In this document: positions 45,332 through 54,542 of the stretch, in pieces
Numbering within the stretch: the stretch's first letter is position 1
How the letters are laid out: each line of letters begins with the position of its first letter
From: Mesohalobacter halotolerans
GTDB lineage: Bacteria; Bacteroidota; Bacteroidia; Flavobacteriales; Flavobacteriaceae
Length of the DNA stretch: 64,000 nt
Direction: 5' to 3'
Assembly (NCBI RefSeq): GCF_006120725.1
Contig: NZ_SWMU01000001.1
Span: 1 to 64,000 of the forward strand
The notes under the pieces: model-generated
What the model saw: only the letters and a program-made list of their open reading frames with translations
What the model was told of the DNA's origin: nothing
The model's database searches: none
Made by a program: the position numbers and the translations under genes

Positions 45332-45799
45332 ATGAGAACAACACAATCCTCTTTTTTAATCATTGGATGTTTCAGTCTGCTACTATTAATATCTTGTAGC
45401 AGCGATGACGATAGCAGTCCAATCAATATCTCACCAGACGAGGTTGAAAATACAATGCAAAACGGCACTTGGCGCATTACAAATTTTGTAGATTCCGGAA
45501 TAAATGAAACCGAAGACTTTACAGGTTACAACTTTACTTTTGAAAGTTCAGGTATATTAAATGCTAGTGATGGAAACAACAACTTTAGCGGTATCTGGAG
45601 TGTAACCAACAGTAATAGCAACGATGATAGTCCAGATGATAGCGATTTAGATTTTAATATCAATTTTAATTTTCCACAGGATTTCCAAGATTTAAGCGAC
45701 GATTGGGATATCATCTCTCATTCTCCAAACAAAATCGAGCTAACCGATGTGAGTGGAGGCAACGGAGAAACTGATTTTTTGACCTTTGAGATAAATTGA
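45332..45799 (+). CDS. Small surface lipoprotein sharing a domain with the 42701 lipoprotein
   Basis: 155 aa. The lipobox is LLISC, followed by SSDDDSSP, an acidic surface-export signal. Residues 45-155 contain TFESSG, SDDWDIISHSPNKIELTDVSGG and end in DFLTFEIN. The same ordered motifs appear in the C-terminal part of the lipoprotein at 41634-42701 (YVFRFE, DDDWEVVSFDNGVTLSLID). This is a paralogous secreted domain that I cannot name. It is 6 bases after the DUF2892 stop, so co-transcribed with it. Confidence 0.8.
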   Translation: MRTTQSSFLIIGCFSLLLLISCSSDDDSSPINISPDEVENTMQNGTWRITNFVDSGINETEDFTGYNFTFESSGILNASDGNNNFSGIWSVTNSNSNDDSPDDSDLDFNINFNFPQDFQDLSDDWDIISHSPNKIELTDVSGGNGETDFLTFEIN

Positions 45800-46203
45800 A
45801 GTCAATATATTTAGAAAATATATCACAAAATTTTATTTTAAAGTCCTGAGAACATTCAACTTTCAAAGAATGAAGCTTTACCATATCTGTCATTGCTAAC
45901 ATATCAAACTCTTACATACCAGCTATATTCCTGTAGATGGAAGAGCTAGAGAAGGTGTTTTTTAAAGTTTAAAACCACACAGAACTCAAGTATAATAAAT
46001 TTATAAATATATTTATAACACTACTTCTGTACGATAAATATTATAAACACAATTATAATATAATATATAGCACATCGAAATTATAATTATAGTTTATAAA
46101 AAAATTATCAAATCCAAAAAAGTAGGGTCAAGTCCCTCTGAATTGTTTTATAATTGAATTGAAAACGGTTTACAATAAAACCTAATACGGCTAAATATAT
46201 CAT
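45800..46203. other. Very AT-rich intergenic stretch before the sigma-factor gene
   Basis: About 400 bases without a credible gene. The stretch 46000-46110 is almost only A and T. It contains an upstream motif (46120-46159) related to that at 42765. No terminator hairpin was clear after the lipoprotein. Confidence 0.6.
46120..46159 (+). promoter_or_regulatory. Bipartite upstream motif, copy B
   Basis: AAGTAGGGT, 13 bases, ATTGTTTTATAATTGAAT. It matches copy A at 42765-42804 in both blocks and spacing. An inverted AGGG-N6-CCCT lies inside it (46124-46137). The sigma-factor ATG is 44 bases downstream of its end. Confidence 0.55.
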
Positions 46204-46722
46204 ATGTCGCTAAAATCATTATCGCATGTTTGTCAAGAAAAAATATACGCTTCGCTATTCGATAAATACGCAGAAGACATCAACCGCTTTTTCTTTTATA
46301 AGTATGGCAATAAAATCGCTGCAGAAGAAGCGGTTCAAGAAGCCTTCATTAAACTGTGGGAAAATTGCAAAAACGTACCGGTAGAAAAAGCCAAATCTTA
46401 TTTATTTACAGTAGCTAATAATATTTCGCTCAATGCGATAAAGCATCAAAAAGTAGTTTTAAGATATGCCAAAGAACAACCACAAAAGAAAGAAGATCAA
46501 CAAGACCCGGCTTATAAGTTGGAAGAAGAAGAGTTTAAACAAAAACTCCAAAGAGCTATTGGGGAATTAAAACCTAAACAACGTACTACATTTTTATTGC
46601 ACAGAATAGATGGTAAAACCTATAAAGAAATTGCAGAAATTGAAAATGTCAGTATAAAAGCCATAGAAAAACGTATGAGTCAAGCCCTTGCACAACTCAG
46701 ACAACATATTGAACAGATATAA
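46204..46722 (+). CDS. ECF RNA polymerase sigma factor (FecI-like)
   Basis: 172 aa. Region 2 (about 20-90) has DKYAEDINRFFFYKYG and AEEAVQEAFIKLWEN; region 4 (about 115-170) has LKPKQRTTFLLHRIDGKTYKEIAEIENVSIKAIEKRMSQAL, the DNA-binding HTH. Bacteroidota ECF factors of this type are controlled by a neighbouring FecR anti-sigma factor and respond to a surface receptor. It precedes fecR by 10 bases. Confidence 0.93.
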   Translation: MSLKSLSHVCQEKIYASLFDKYAEDINRFFFYKYGNKIAAEEAVQEAFIKLWENCKNVPVEKAKSYLFTVANNISLNAIKHQKVVLRYAKEQPQKKEDQQDPAYKLEEEEFKQKLQRAIGELKPKQRTTFLLHRIDGKTYKEIAEIENVSIKAIEKRMSQALAQLRQHIEQI

Positions 46723-46732
46723 AAACAAGACG

Positions 46733-47626
46733 ATGGAGACGAAAAATACATTAGCACAATGGATAGATGGTCAATCTGATTTTCCAGAAGATATCCAGGC
46801 ACGTGAAATTTACGAAAATATTAAGCATTACTCCGCTCAGCTCGAAGCCCCAACGTTTGAAAAGGTTAAGGTTTTTAAAACGATCAAAAACACAAGAGCT
46901 TCAAAAACTCAAACCCGTCCTAGTATAAAATCCTATGCATTTAAAATCGCTGCGATATTGGTTTTGGCTGCTGGCTTGTTGGTGTTTTTAAAAGCAATTA
47001 CTAAGGCTGAATTTACAACTAAAGTGGCACAAAGTCAAACCATTCAACTTCCAGACCAATCTAACGTACTTTTGCAACCTGGCTCAAGCTTAAGTTATAA
47101 CGACTACTTTTGGTTTCTGAACCGTGAAGTAAAACTTGAAGGAGAAGCTTTTTTTGAGGTCGCCAAAGGTGAAACCTTTACTGTAAAAACCGCTAATGGC
47201 GAAGTTAAGGTCTTAGGCACTAAATTTAATGTCAAAACCTTTCATGATGAACTCCAGGTAATGTGTTATGAAGGCCGTGTTGAAGTTTCACAAAACAATC
47301 TCTCTGATGTGATTACTCCCAACGAGTTTATAGTTTTAAGTGGTGGTGAAATTAGTAAAGAAACGCTTCAATTAAAAGAATTACCCTCAAAATCTGGATA
47401 TTTCCAAATCATCAATTCAAATTTTGATATTTTGATTAAGGATGTAGAACGTTACTACGGTGTAGACATTAATTCTAAACAAATTGAAACCAATAAAAGC
47501 TTTACAGGTCAACTCCCTAAAAACGATGTTAAAAAAGCCTTAGACATCATATCTAAAACATATCAAGTGCGATATAACACAATCAACGAAAATAATTTTA
47601 TTTTTGTTGGTGATGAAGGATATTAA
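46733..47626 (+). CDS. FecR-like anti-sigma factor with DUF4974
   Basis: About 297 aa from the ATG at 46733 (10 bases after the sigma stop); an upstream in-frame start at 46688 would lie inside the sigma gene. The cytoplasmic part is short; a membrane segment runs about 65-85 (AAILVLAAGLLVFLKAI); the FecR domain follows (VKLEGEAFFEVAKGETFTV), then DUF4974 (FNSNFDILIKDVERYYGVDI and KSFTGQLP). It holds the sigma factor at the membrane until a receptor signal arrives. Its end overlaps the TonB receptor start. Confidence 0.92.
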   Translation: METKNTLAQWIDGQSDFPEDIQAREIYENIKHYSAQLEAPTFEKVKVFKTIKNTRASKTQTRPSIKSYAFKIAAILVLAAGLLVFLKAITKAEFTTKVAQSQTIQLPDQSNVLLQPGSSLSYNDYFWFLNREVKLEGEAFFEVAKGETFTVKTANGEVKVLGTKFNVKTFHDELQVMCYEGRVEVSQNNLSDVITPNEFIVLSGGEISKETLQLKELPSKSGYFQIINSNFDILIKDVERYYGVDINSKQIETNKSFTGQLPKNDVKKALDIISKTYQVRYNTINENNFIFVGDEGY

Positions 47627-50123
47627 ATTTTGTGTTTATGTTTTGGTGTTGTTGATTCCTGTTTTATCAATAGCCCAAAACCAAATACCACTAGTAGATT
47701 ACCTCAACCGCATAGAAAATGAAAAGTCTGTGCGGTTTAACTATCTCCAGCAAGATGTCAAAACTTTAGAAATCACAACGACAAACACCAATCAAGCCTT
47801 ACAAAACATATTTAATCAAATCTCAACCCAACTTCCTATTAGCTTTGAATGGATTGATAATACCAATATTGTTGTTAAACGTCTAAGTCAATTTTATTGC
47901 CTCAAAGTTTTATCTGAAAACCTTAACCAAGCATTGAGTAATGTTTATGTAGAATCTCATGAGAATATTATCAAAACCTATCAAAACGGAACGGTCTTTT
48001 TTACAAATAAGCCAAAGAGTAAAACATTAAAACTTTTTAAAGATGGCTATGCTGTAGAAGAAATTGAAGTGGAAAGCCTCCAACCCAACGACTGTAAAAT
48101 TGTAAAATTAACCCGTCAAATCAATTTAGATGAAATTCAATTAATTGGTTATCTAACCAAAGGTCTCAACCTCAACTCAGATTTATCTATAAGTCTAAAT
48201 CCTAAAGAATTTGAAATTCTTGCAGGCTTAACCCAACCTGATGTTTTACAAACCATGCAATATGTGCCAGGCATCGTGAGTTTAGATGAACGCATTTCCA
48301 ACATCAATGTGCGAGGTGGCACACACGACCAAAATTTATTTCTGTGGAATGGCGCTCGACTGTATCAAACCGGACATTTTTATGGGATGATTTCGGCTTT
48401 AAATCCTTCTATTGCTCATCAAGTCAACATTTATAAAAATGGTAGCTCCGCCTTTTACACCGAAGGTTTATCATCGGTTGTAGATATTTCATCAGCCGCA
48501 AAACCTTTAGACCAATCTGAATTTGAACTATTTGCAAACTTTTTGGAAACAGCCGGAAAAGCCGATATCGCTTTATCAGATCATTCACAACTCAGAGTGG
48601 CAGGTCGATACGCTTTTTCAGATATTTTTGACACCCCAACTTTTGAAAATTACTACGACAAGATTTTTCAAAACACAGAAATTTCAGCTTTAAGTACCAA
48701 TGAAAATTTAAGACTTTCATCCGATGTAGATTTACAGTATTACGATGCCAATCTCCAGTTTCAAACGGCTTTTAACGACAATACAACTTGGCAAATTAAT
48801 GCTATGGCGATTTCAAATGAGCTCTTATTTGTTGAAGAAAACATCAACACACAAGACCAAAAAGATAACTACCTCACCCAAGAGTCTTATGTGGTGTCAA
48901 CACAACTTGATAAAAACCTATCTGAAAACGTATCTTTATCTTCTCTGGCATATCTCTCCTATTATAAACTTGAAGGTGAAAATGCTTCGGTCTTAAATAA
49001 TCAATTGCTGAATCAAACTAATGAAGTTCTAGATTATGGTCTAAAATTAAGAAGTGATTTTGAGCTTTCTGAGCAATACAAATTCAGCTTAGGTTATCAG
49101 TTTAATGAAATAGGCATTAGAAATGATAATATCGTAAATATTCCAGAAGTTGAAATTCGTCAAAAATCGGTTTTACAAACGCACGCAGGTATTGTTGAAT
49201 TTAAAGCTTCAAATTTTGATCATAAACTCAAAACAACTTTAGGCTTACGTGCTAATTATTACGATAAATTTTCTGAGTTCAAGTTTGAACCCCATCTCAA
49301 CATGTCTTTTGCTATTATCCCGAGTTTTGATGTGGTATTGATGGCAGAGCAAAAACACCAAGTTACAGCTCAGGTGATTGATTTACAAAACGATTTTTTT
49401 GGAATTGAAAAACGGCGTTGGGTTCTCGCTAACGAAAATGAAACCCCAATTCAACGTTTAAGACAAGTTGAAATAGGTCAGGTATTTAACAAGAGCTCTT
49501 GGCTACTGACAGCAAACCTGTTTTATAAAAACGTAGAACGTATCACTTCGGCGAGTCAAAATTTTCAAAACCAATTAGAATTTTTACAACTCTCCGGAGA
49601 TTACCAAACCTATGGTGCTGAATTTTTAGTGCAAAAACAATTGCAAAATTTCAGATTATGGCTAAACTACACCTATAATGACAGTGAATATGAATTTGAT
49701 GAATTTTCACCTTCAGTTTTTCCCAATAATTTTGAAACTTCACATCATGCAGAAACCGGTTTAAGCTATACCACGACAAAAGTGAAATTGAGCTTGAGCG
49801 GTCGTTTTTTTACAGGTCGCCCAACTACTCCAATTGACCAAGATATGCCTATTTCAAACCCGGATACAAACCCTGATATCAATTTTTTAGACCCCAATTC
49901 AGATCATATCACAGAATATTCACAGGTCAATTTTACAGGAAGTTATACGTTTTTATGGTCAAAATTCAAAGCTGAAATAGGTTTAGCTATTCTAAACTTA
50001 TTTAACACAAACAATACCACTAATCAGTTTTTTCGATTAAGCAACGACATTCTAGAAGTGGAACGTATCGAAAATCAAGGTTTGGAATTTACACCAAATG
50101 CATTTTTAAAAATAAACTTTTAA
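47613..50123 (+). CDS. TonB-dependent receptor with STN signalling domain
   Basis: About 836 aa from the ATG at 47613; an ATG at 47604 is 9 bases upstream in frame. Signal peptide, then an STN-like domain (about 20-95, SVRFNYLQQD...), a carboxypeptidase-like Ig segment (about 96-170), a plug domain with VPGIVSLDERISNINVRGG and a barrel ending in FLKINF. The order of sigma, FecR, STN-TonB receptor is the Fec-type cell-surface signalling layout. Substrate unknown; no SusD partner follows, so it is not a classic Sus system. Convergent with ilvE, 4 bases overlap. Confidence 0.9.
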   Translation: MKDIKFCVYVLVLLIPVLSIAQNQIPLVDYLNRIENEKSVRFNYLQQDVKTLEITTTNTNQALQNIFNQISTQLPISFEWIDNTNIVVKRLSQFYCLKVLSENLNQALSNVYVESHENIIKTYQNGTVFFTNKPKSKTLKLFKDGYAVEEIEVESLQPNDCKIVKLTRQINLDEIQLIGYLTKGLNLNSDLSISLNPKEFEILAGLTQPDVLQTMQYVPGIVSLDERISNINVRGGTHDQNLFLWNGARLYQTGHFYGMISALNPSIAHQVNIYKNGSSAFYTEGLSSVVDISSAAKPLDQSEFELFANFLETAGKADIALSDHSQLRVAGRYAFSDIFDTPTFENYYDKIFQNTEISALSTNENLRLSSDVDLQYYDANLQFQTAFNDNTTWQINAMAISNELLFVEENINTQDQKDNYLTQESYVVSTQLDKNLSENVSLSSLAYLSYYKLEGENASVLNNQLLNQTNEVLDYGLKLRSDFELSEQYKFSLGYQFNEIGIRNDNIVNIPEVEIRQKSVLQTHAGIVEFKASNFDHKLKTTLGLRANYYDKFSEFKFEPHLNMSFAIIPSFDVVLMAEQKHQVTAQVIDLQNDFFGIEKRRWVLANENETPIQRLRQVEIGQVFNKSSWLLTANLFYKNVERITSASQNFQNQLEFLQLSGDYQTYGAEFLVQKQLQNFRLWLNYTYNDSEYEFDEFSPSVFPNNFETSHHAETGLSYTTTKVKLSLSGRFFTGRPTTPIDQDMPISNPDTNPDINFLDPNSDHITEYSQVNFTGSYTFLWSKFKAEIGLAILNLFNTNNTTNQFFRLSNDILEVERIENQGLEFTPNAFLKINF

Positions 50124-51187
50124 TCTATTGCATATCGCCATCCATGAGGGTCTTCAGTTCTATTATATTGAATATCCTGAAGTTTGGATTTAAAGAAAAC
50201 ATTATATGGATTTTCAACTTCTGGTAAATCGTGATATTTGTTTTGGTATTCAAACCCGGTTACTTGAGCAATAGTTGCAGCTGTTCCTGCGCCAAATATT
50301 TCTTTCAACTCTCCTTTTTCAGCAGCCTCGACTATACGCTTAACTTTAACAGGACCGACTTCAACTTCTATCCCATTATCTTTAGCCAATTGAATGACAC
50401 TGGCTCGTGTCACTCCTTTCAATATTCTTTCATTAGTTGGTGCGGTAACGAGCTTATCATTTATTCTGAAAAAAATATTCATAGTGCCAGCTTCTTCTAA
50501 ATACTCGTGCTTGTCAGCATCAGTCCAAATGACTTGTTCGTATCCTTTTTCTTTGGCTAAATTGGTGGGGTAAAATTGGGCGCCATAATTTCCTGCAGCC
50601 TTTGCAAAACCGACACCACCACTAGCAGCACGACTGTATTTTTCAGAAAATAATACCTTTACAGCTTTATTATAATAGGCTTGAGCCGGACAAGTGATAA
50701 TCATAAATCGATATGATGTCGAAGGCGCAGCCGCTACACCTTTTTCTGTAGCAATCACAAAAGGACGTATATAAAGTGAATTGCCCTGACCTTTTTTTAC
50801 CCAGTCATGGTCAAGAGTGATAAGTGCTTTTAAACTCTCAAAAAAATAGTCTTTTGGAAACTCTGGTATCGCCAAACGTTTAGAGGATTTATTAATTCGC
50901 TCAAAATTGCGTTCCGGTCTAAATAACCACACTTGATCATTGTCGTCTTTAAAGGCTTTCATCCCTTCAAAAACCGCCTGACCATAATGAAAAACCTTTG
51001 TCGATGGGTCAAACTGCATAGGACCGTAAGGTACAACTTGTGGTCGCTGCCATTCACCATCAACAAAATCACAATACATCATATGGTCAGAATAAACTTT
51101 ACCAAACGGTAGATTGTTAAAATCAACTTCGTGAATTCTTGACTGTGAAACTTTTTTTATATCCAATAGTGCAGCTTTTCTTTCCAT
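50120..51187 (-). CDS. ilvE: Branched-chain amino acid aminotransferase
   Basis: 355 aa of the fold-type IV PLP enzymes. Conserved blocks: KVFHYGQAVFEGMKAF near 63-78, GFAKAAGNYGA (the region after the lysine), and FGAGTAATIAQV near the end. It transfers amino groups between Val/Leu/Ile and 2-oxoglutarate. Single gene; promoter box at 51207-51214. Confidence 0.96.
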   Translation of the reverse strand: MERKAALLDIKKVSQSRIHEVDFNNLPFGKVYSDHMMYCDFVDGEWQRPQVVPYGPMQFDPSTKVFHYGQAVFEGMKAFKDDNDQVWLFRPERNFERINKSSKRLAIPEFPKDYFFESLKALITLDHDWVKKGQGNSLYIRPFVIATEKGVAAAPSTSYRFMIITCPAQAYYNKAVKVLFSEKYSRAASGGVGFAKAAGNYGAQFYPTNLAKEKGYEQVIWTDADKHEYLEEAGTMNIFFRINDKLVTAPTNERILKGVTRASVIQLAKDNGIEVEVGPVKVKRIVEAAEKGELKEIFGAGTAATIAQVTGFEYQNKYHDLPEVENPYNVFFKSKLQDIQYNRTEDPHGWRYAID

Positions 51188-51206
51188 TTGATTATTTTTG
51201 TATTCG

Positions 51207-51214
51207 CAAATATA
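51207..51214 (-). promoter_or_regulatory. -7 box TATATTTG upstream of ilvE
   Basis: On the minus strand this reads TATATTTG, a full match to TAnnTTTG, 20 bases before the ilvE ATG. Confidence 0.65.
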
Positions 51215-51290
51215 ATTGTTTTCGAGCAGTTTTAGATTTGCTTAAATATTAAATTTATCCTATAATTAGCCCTTAAAATACTTTTAAATT

Positions 51291-51803
51291 ATGAAATATT
51301 CAATAATCTGCCTGTTTTTTTTAATTTTTGTTTCTTGTAAAGACACTCAAAAACAAAGCAATCAACAAGTTGAACAACCAAATCAAGAGATAACAGAGAC
51401 CTCTAAAAAAGAGTTTTTTGGAGAAAAATTTGATCTTTCAAACCCAATCGAAACCGAAGAAGCTTTGATGACATATCAAGATATGAAAGTGGGTGATACT
51501 TTAGAGATAACTTTTACATCAAAAGTGAATTCTGTATGTAAAAAGAAAGGCTGCTGGATGCGCTTAGAATTACCCAATGGACAAGAAAGTTTAGTCCGGT
51601 TTAAAGATTATGGGTTTTTTGTTCCAAAAGATATCGAAAATCAAACCGCTATTGTTCACGGTAAAGCTTTTGTTAAACAAACTCCTGTTGAAGATTTAAA
51701 ACACTACGCCAAAGATGCAGGTAAAACAGCAGAGGAAATTGCAGCTATTACCGAGCCAGAATTAACTTACAGTTTTGAAGCTGATGGTGTTTATTTACAG
51801 TAG
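51291..51803 (+). CDS. DUF4920 domain lipoprotein
   Basis: 170 aa with a lipobox at LIFVSC (residues 11-16), then a Gln/Glu-rich linker and a DUF4920 domain (about 40-168: FGEKFDLSNPIETEEAL, CKKKGCWMRLELPNGQ and DYGFFVPKD). The KKGCWM motif is conserved and might coordinate a metal or form a disulfide with the nearby VCKK cysteine. Members are periplasmic lipoproteins of unknown function. Followed by a 7-bp minisatellite. Confidence 0.85.
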   Translation: MKYSIICLFFLIFVSCKDTQKQSNQQVEQPNQEITETSKKEFFGEKFDLSNPIETEEALMTYQDMKVGDTLEITFTSKVNSVCKKKGCWMRLELPNGQESLVRFKDYGFFVPKDIENQTAIVHGKAFVKQTPVEDLKHYAKDAGKTAEEIAAITEPELTYSFEADGVYLQ

Positions 51804-51808
51804 TTTTT

Positions 51809-51857
51809 AGTTGAAAGTTGGGAGTTGAAAGTTGGAAGTTGGAAGTTGGAAGTTGGA
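51809..51857 (+). repeat. Seven tandem copies of a 7-bp unit (AGTTGGA/AGTTGAA)
   Basis: Seven consecutive heptamers with period exactly 7 (four perfect AGTTGGA, two AGTTGAA, one AGTTGGG), between the DUF4920 stop and mnmD. Non-coding. Confidence 0.9.
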
Positions 51858-51942
51858 AATTTAAAAGTTACAAGTTACTTTTTGTGGTTTCTCGTTTTTC
51901 AATTTTAGGTTTTTAATTTGAGTTTAATTAGGTATATCTAAT

Positions 51943-52617
51943 TTGAAGAAGCAAATTATCACCACAGCTGATGGTTCTAAAACTATTCATTTCCCTGAAT
52001 GGAATGAGAGTTATCATTCAAAACATGGTGCCATACAAGAAGCCCAACATGTCTACATCAAGTCAGGCTTAGATTTTAGACTAAAACAGGATGATACTTC
52101 AAGTTTAAAGGTTCTAGAATTTGGTTTTGGCACTGGGTTAAATGCCTATTTGAGTGCGATTTATGCTGAAGCAAATCAACTTTACCTTACCTATCACAGT
52201 ATTGAAAAATATCCTTTAAATCAGAAAGAAATTGATAGCGTTAATTATGTTGAAATTTTAAAAACTAATAACTCAGAGTTTGACAGCTTGCATTCTATTG
52301 AATGGGAAAAATCTATAAATATTAACGACTATTTGAAGCTCAAAAAAATACAAGCAGATTTTAAAAATTTTGAAGGCCAAAATAAATATGATGTCATATT
52401 TTTTGATGCTTTTGGCCCGAGAGTTCAGCCCGAACTATGGGGTAAATCCCTTCTTCAGAAGTGTTTTAGCCTGTTAGCTTCAAATGGTGTCTGGGTGACT
52501 TATTCTTGTAAAGGAAGCGTGAGAAGAGATTTACAAGATATTGGTTTTCAGGTTAAAAAAATTGATGGACCACCTGGCAAACGCGAAATGTTGAGAGCCA
52601 TTAAAAAATCAGTCTAA
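51943..52617 (+). CDS. mnmD: tRNA 5-methylaminomethyl-2-thiouridine methyltransferase MnmD
   Basis: 224 aa, TTG start. It has the DUF752-type features VLEFGFGTGLNAYLS (SAM site), YDVIFFDAFGPRVQPELW and the late VTYSCKGSVRRDLQ, GFQVKKIDGPPGKREML. It methylates the wobble uridine derivative of tRNA; in E. coli this is half of the MnmC fusion, while here it is stand-alone. The oxidoreductase half (MnmC1) is not adjacent. Confidence 0.94.
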   Translation: MKKQIITTADGSKTIHFPEWNESYHSKHGAIQEAQHVYIKSGLDFRLKQDDTSSLKVLEFGFGTGLNAYLSAIYAEANQLYLTYHSIEKYPLNQKEIDSVNYVEILKTNNSEFDSLHSIEWEKSININDYLKLKKIQADFKNFEGQNKYDVIFFDAFGPRVQPELWGKSLLQKCFSLLASNGVWVTYSCKGSVRRDLQDIGFQVKKIDGPPGKREMLRAIKKSV

Positions 52618-52652
52618 ACCAAAAATTGATTTAAGGCGATAGATCCCATAAG

Positions 52653-54416
52653 TTATGTTTTTTGGATTTCATCAATGATGTCTTTTACACCGAGTCCATA
52701 CTTATCAAGCAAGGTTTTTGTATCACCATGGGGAATAAAAACATCTGGAAGTCCCATGGAAACGATTTCAATTTGTGGGTGTTTTGTGCTGAGATAAGAT
52801 TTTACAGACTCGCCAAAACCGCCACTGACAATAGCATCTTCAACGGTGATGATTTTTGAATAGGTTTTTGCAATTTCATCTAAAATTTCAGTATCTAATG
52901 GTTTTACAAATCGCATATCGTAATGCCCAATCGACTTTCCGATGTATTCTATAGCTTTAGAGACACTTTTACGCATTTTTCCTAAGGAAAGCACAGCAAC
53001 ATCTTCACCTTCTTTTAAACAAACAGCTTCACCCATTGGTATATTTTCAAAATCTATATTCAGGTCATTTACATCACTTTTTCCTCTTGGATATCTTATC
53101 ACTAAAGGCTGCTTTATACCTAAACTAGCTGTATACAATAAATTTTTTAGATCTTTAGCACAAGATGGTGAAGCGACAATTAGATTTGGAATGGCTTTCA
53201 AAAAAGCAATGTCAAATACCCCGTGATGCGTTGCCCCGTCTTTGCCGACAATGCCTGCACGATCTACACAAAACACAACGGGTAGATTTTGTAGAGCCAC
53301 ATCATGAATGAGTTGATCATATGCCCGTTGAAAAAAGGTAGAATAAATGGTACAAAAGACTTTAAAACCTCTTGTGGCCATACCCGCACTGAAGGTTACC
53401 GCATGTTGTTCTGCAATACCCACATCGAAGGCGCGGTCAGGAAAAACATCCATCATATATTTCAACGAACTTCCAGTAGGCATTGCAGGAGTTACACCTA
53501 TTATTTTTTCATCGTGTTGAGCCAAATGCAGAATGGTTTTACCAAACACATCTTGATATTTTATCTTTTTATCATCTGTTTTGTTCTGAAAGGTTTTTCC
53601 GGTAATTTTATCAAATTTTCCCGGAGCGTGGTATTTTACTTGTTCAATTTCTGCGGGTTTTAAGCCCTTGCCTTTTTTGGTCATAACATGAAGAAATCGA
53701 GGGCCTTTAATTTTTTTTAAGTTTTCAAAAGCTTTAATAAGGGCATGAATATCATGACCATCTATAGGCCCGACATAAGTAAAATTTAAAGCTTCAATAA
53801 TGTTAGACTGCTTGGGTTTATAACCAATTTTAGCCTTGGTTAAATAATTTTTAAGTGCACCTACACTCGGGTCAATTCCAATAGCATTATCATTAAGAAT
53901 AACCAATAAATTCGCCGAGGATACACCAGCGTGATTCAGGCCTTCAAAAGCCATTCCAGAAGCAATTGAAGCATCTCCTATTACAGCGATATGTTGTCTT
54001 TCTAAATTTCCTTCAAGCTCAGAGGCAATGGCCATACCCAAAGCTGCAGAAATTGATGTTGAACTATGCCCAACACCAAATGTATCGTATGGACTTTCAA
54101 CACGAGACGGAAAACCTGAAATACCACCAAATTGTCTGTTGGTGTGAAACGTATTGCGTCGACCTGTTAATATTTTATGACCGTAAGCTTGGTGTCCGAC
54201 ATCCCAAATTAATTGATCATCTGGTGTATTAAAAACATAATGTAGGGCTACCGTCAATTCAACACTTCCAAGACTTGCACCTAAGTGCCCACCATATTCA
54301 GACACCATTGAAATGATGAAATGTCTTAACTCCTGAGCCACCAAAGTCAATTTGTCTTGTGAAAGTTGACGCAAATCTTCGGGTGAATTGATATTTTCTA
54401 AATACTCCGCTTTCAT
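52653..54416 (-). CDS. dxs: 1-deoxy-D-xylulose-5-phosphate synthase
   Basis: 587 aa (slightly shorter than the common 620). The TPP-binding N-terminal half has GDASIASGMAFEGLNHAG with NDNAIGIDPSVG; the C-terminal transketolase half has DVGIAEQHAVTFSAGMA with the catalytic His and ends in GLPDVFIPHGD. It makes DXP from pyruvate and glyceraldehyde-3-phosphate, the first step of the MEP isoprenoid pathway. Confidence 0.97.
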   Translation of the reverse strand: MKAEYLENINSPEDLRQLSQDKLTLVAQELRHFIISMVSEYGGHLGASLGSVELTVALHYVFNTPDDQLIWDVGHQAYGHKILTGRRNTFHTNRQFGGISGFPSRVESPYDTFGVGHSSTSISAALGMAIASELEGNLERQHIAVIGDASIASGMAFEGLNHAGVSSANLLVILNDNAIGIDPSVGALKNYLTKAKIGYKPKQSNIIEALNFTYVGPIDGHDIHALIKAFENLKKIKGPRFLHVMTKKGKGLKPAEIEQVKYHAPGKFDKITGKTFQNKTDDKKIKYQDVFGKTILHLAQHDEKIIGVTPAMPTGSSLKYMMDVFPDRAFDVGIAEQHAVTFSAGMATRGFKVFCTIYSTFFQRAYDQLIHDVALQNLPVVFCVDRAGIVGKDGATHHGVFDIAFLKAIPNLIVASPSCAKDLKNLLYTASLGIKQPLVIRYPRGKSDVNDLNIDFENIPMGEAVCLKEGEDVAVLSLGKMRKSVSKAIEYIGKSIGHYDMRFVKPLDTEILDEIAKTYSKIITVEDAIVSGGFGESVKSYLSTKHPQIEIVSMGLPDVFIPHGDTKTLLDKYGLGVKDIIDEIQKT

Positions 54417-54421
54417 TTCAA

Positions 54422-54429
54422 CAAATATA
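54422..54429 (-). promoter_or_regulatory. -7 box TATATTTG just before dxs
   Basis: On the minus strand this reads TATATTTG, only 6 bases before the dxs ATG. If used, the transcript would be nearly leaderless, as its start would fall close to the ATG. Confidence 0.45.
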
Positions 54430-54542
54430 TGGCTTGATTTTGTATTTTTAGGCTATCAAAGCCCATAATGGGCATTTAAAAAACAAATGTAATTGTAACG
54501 ACCATAACTTATACTGAATGAAGGTTTATAAATTTTTGTATT

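Noticed and set aside
45800-46203. Small genes or an RNA gene in the AT-rich gap
   Set aside because: No frame had a start with plausible ribosome-binding context and no tRNA-like arms were visible.
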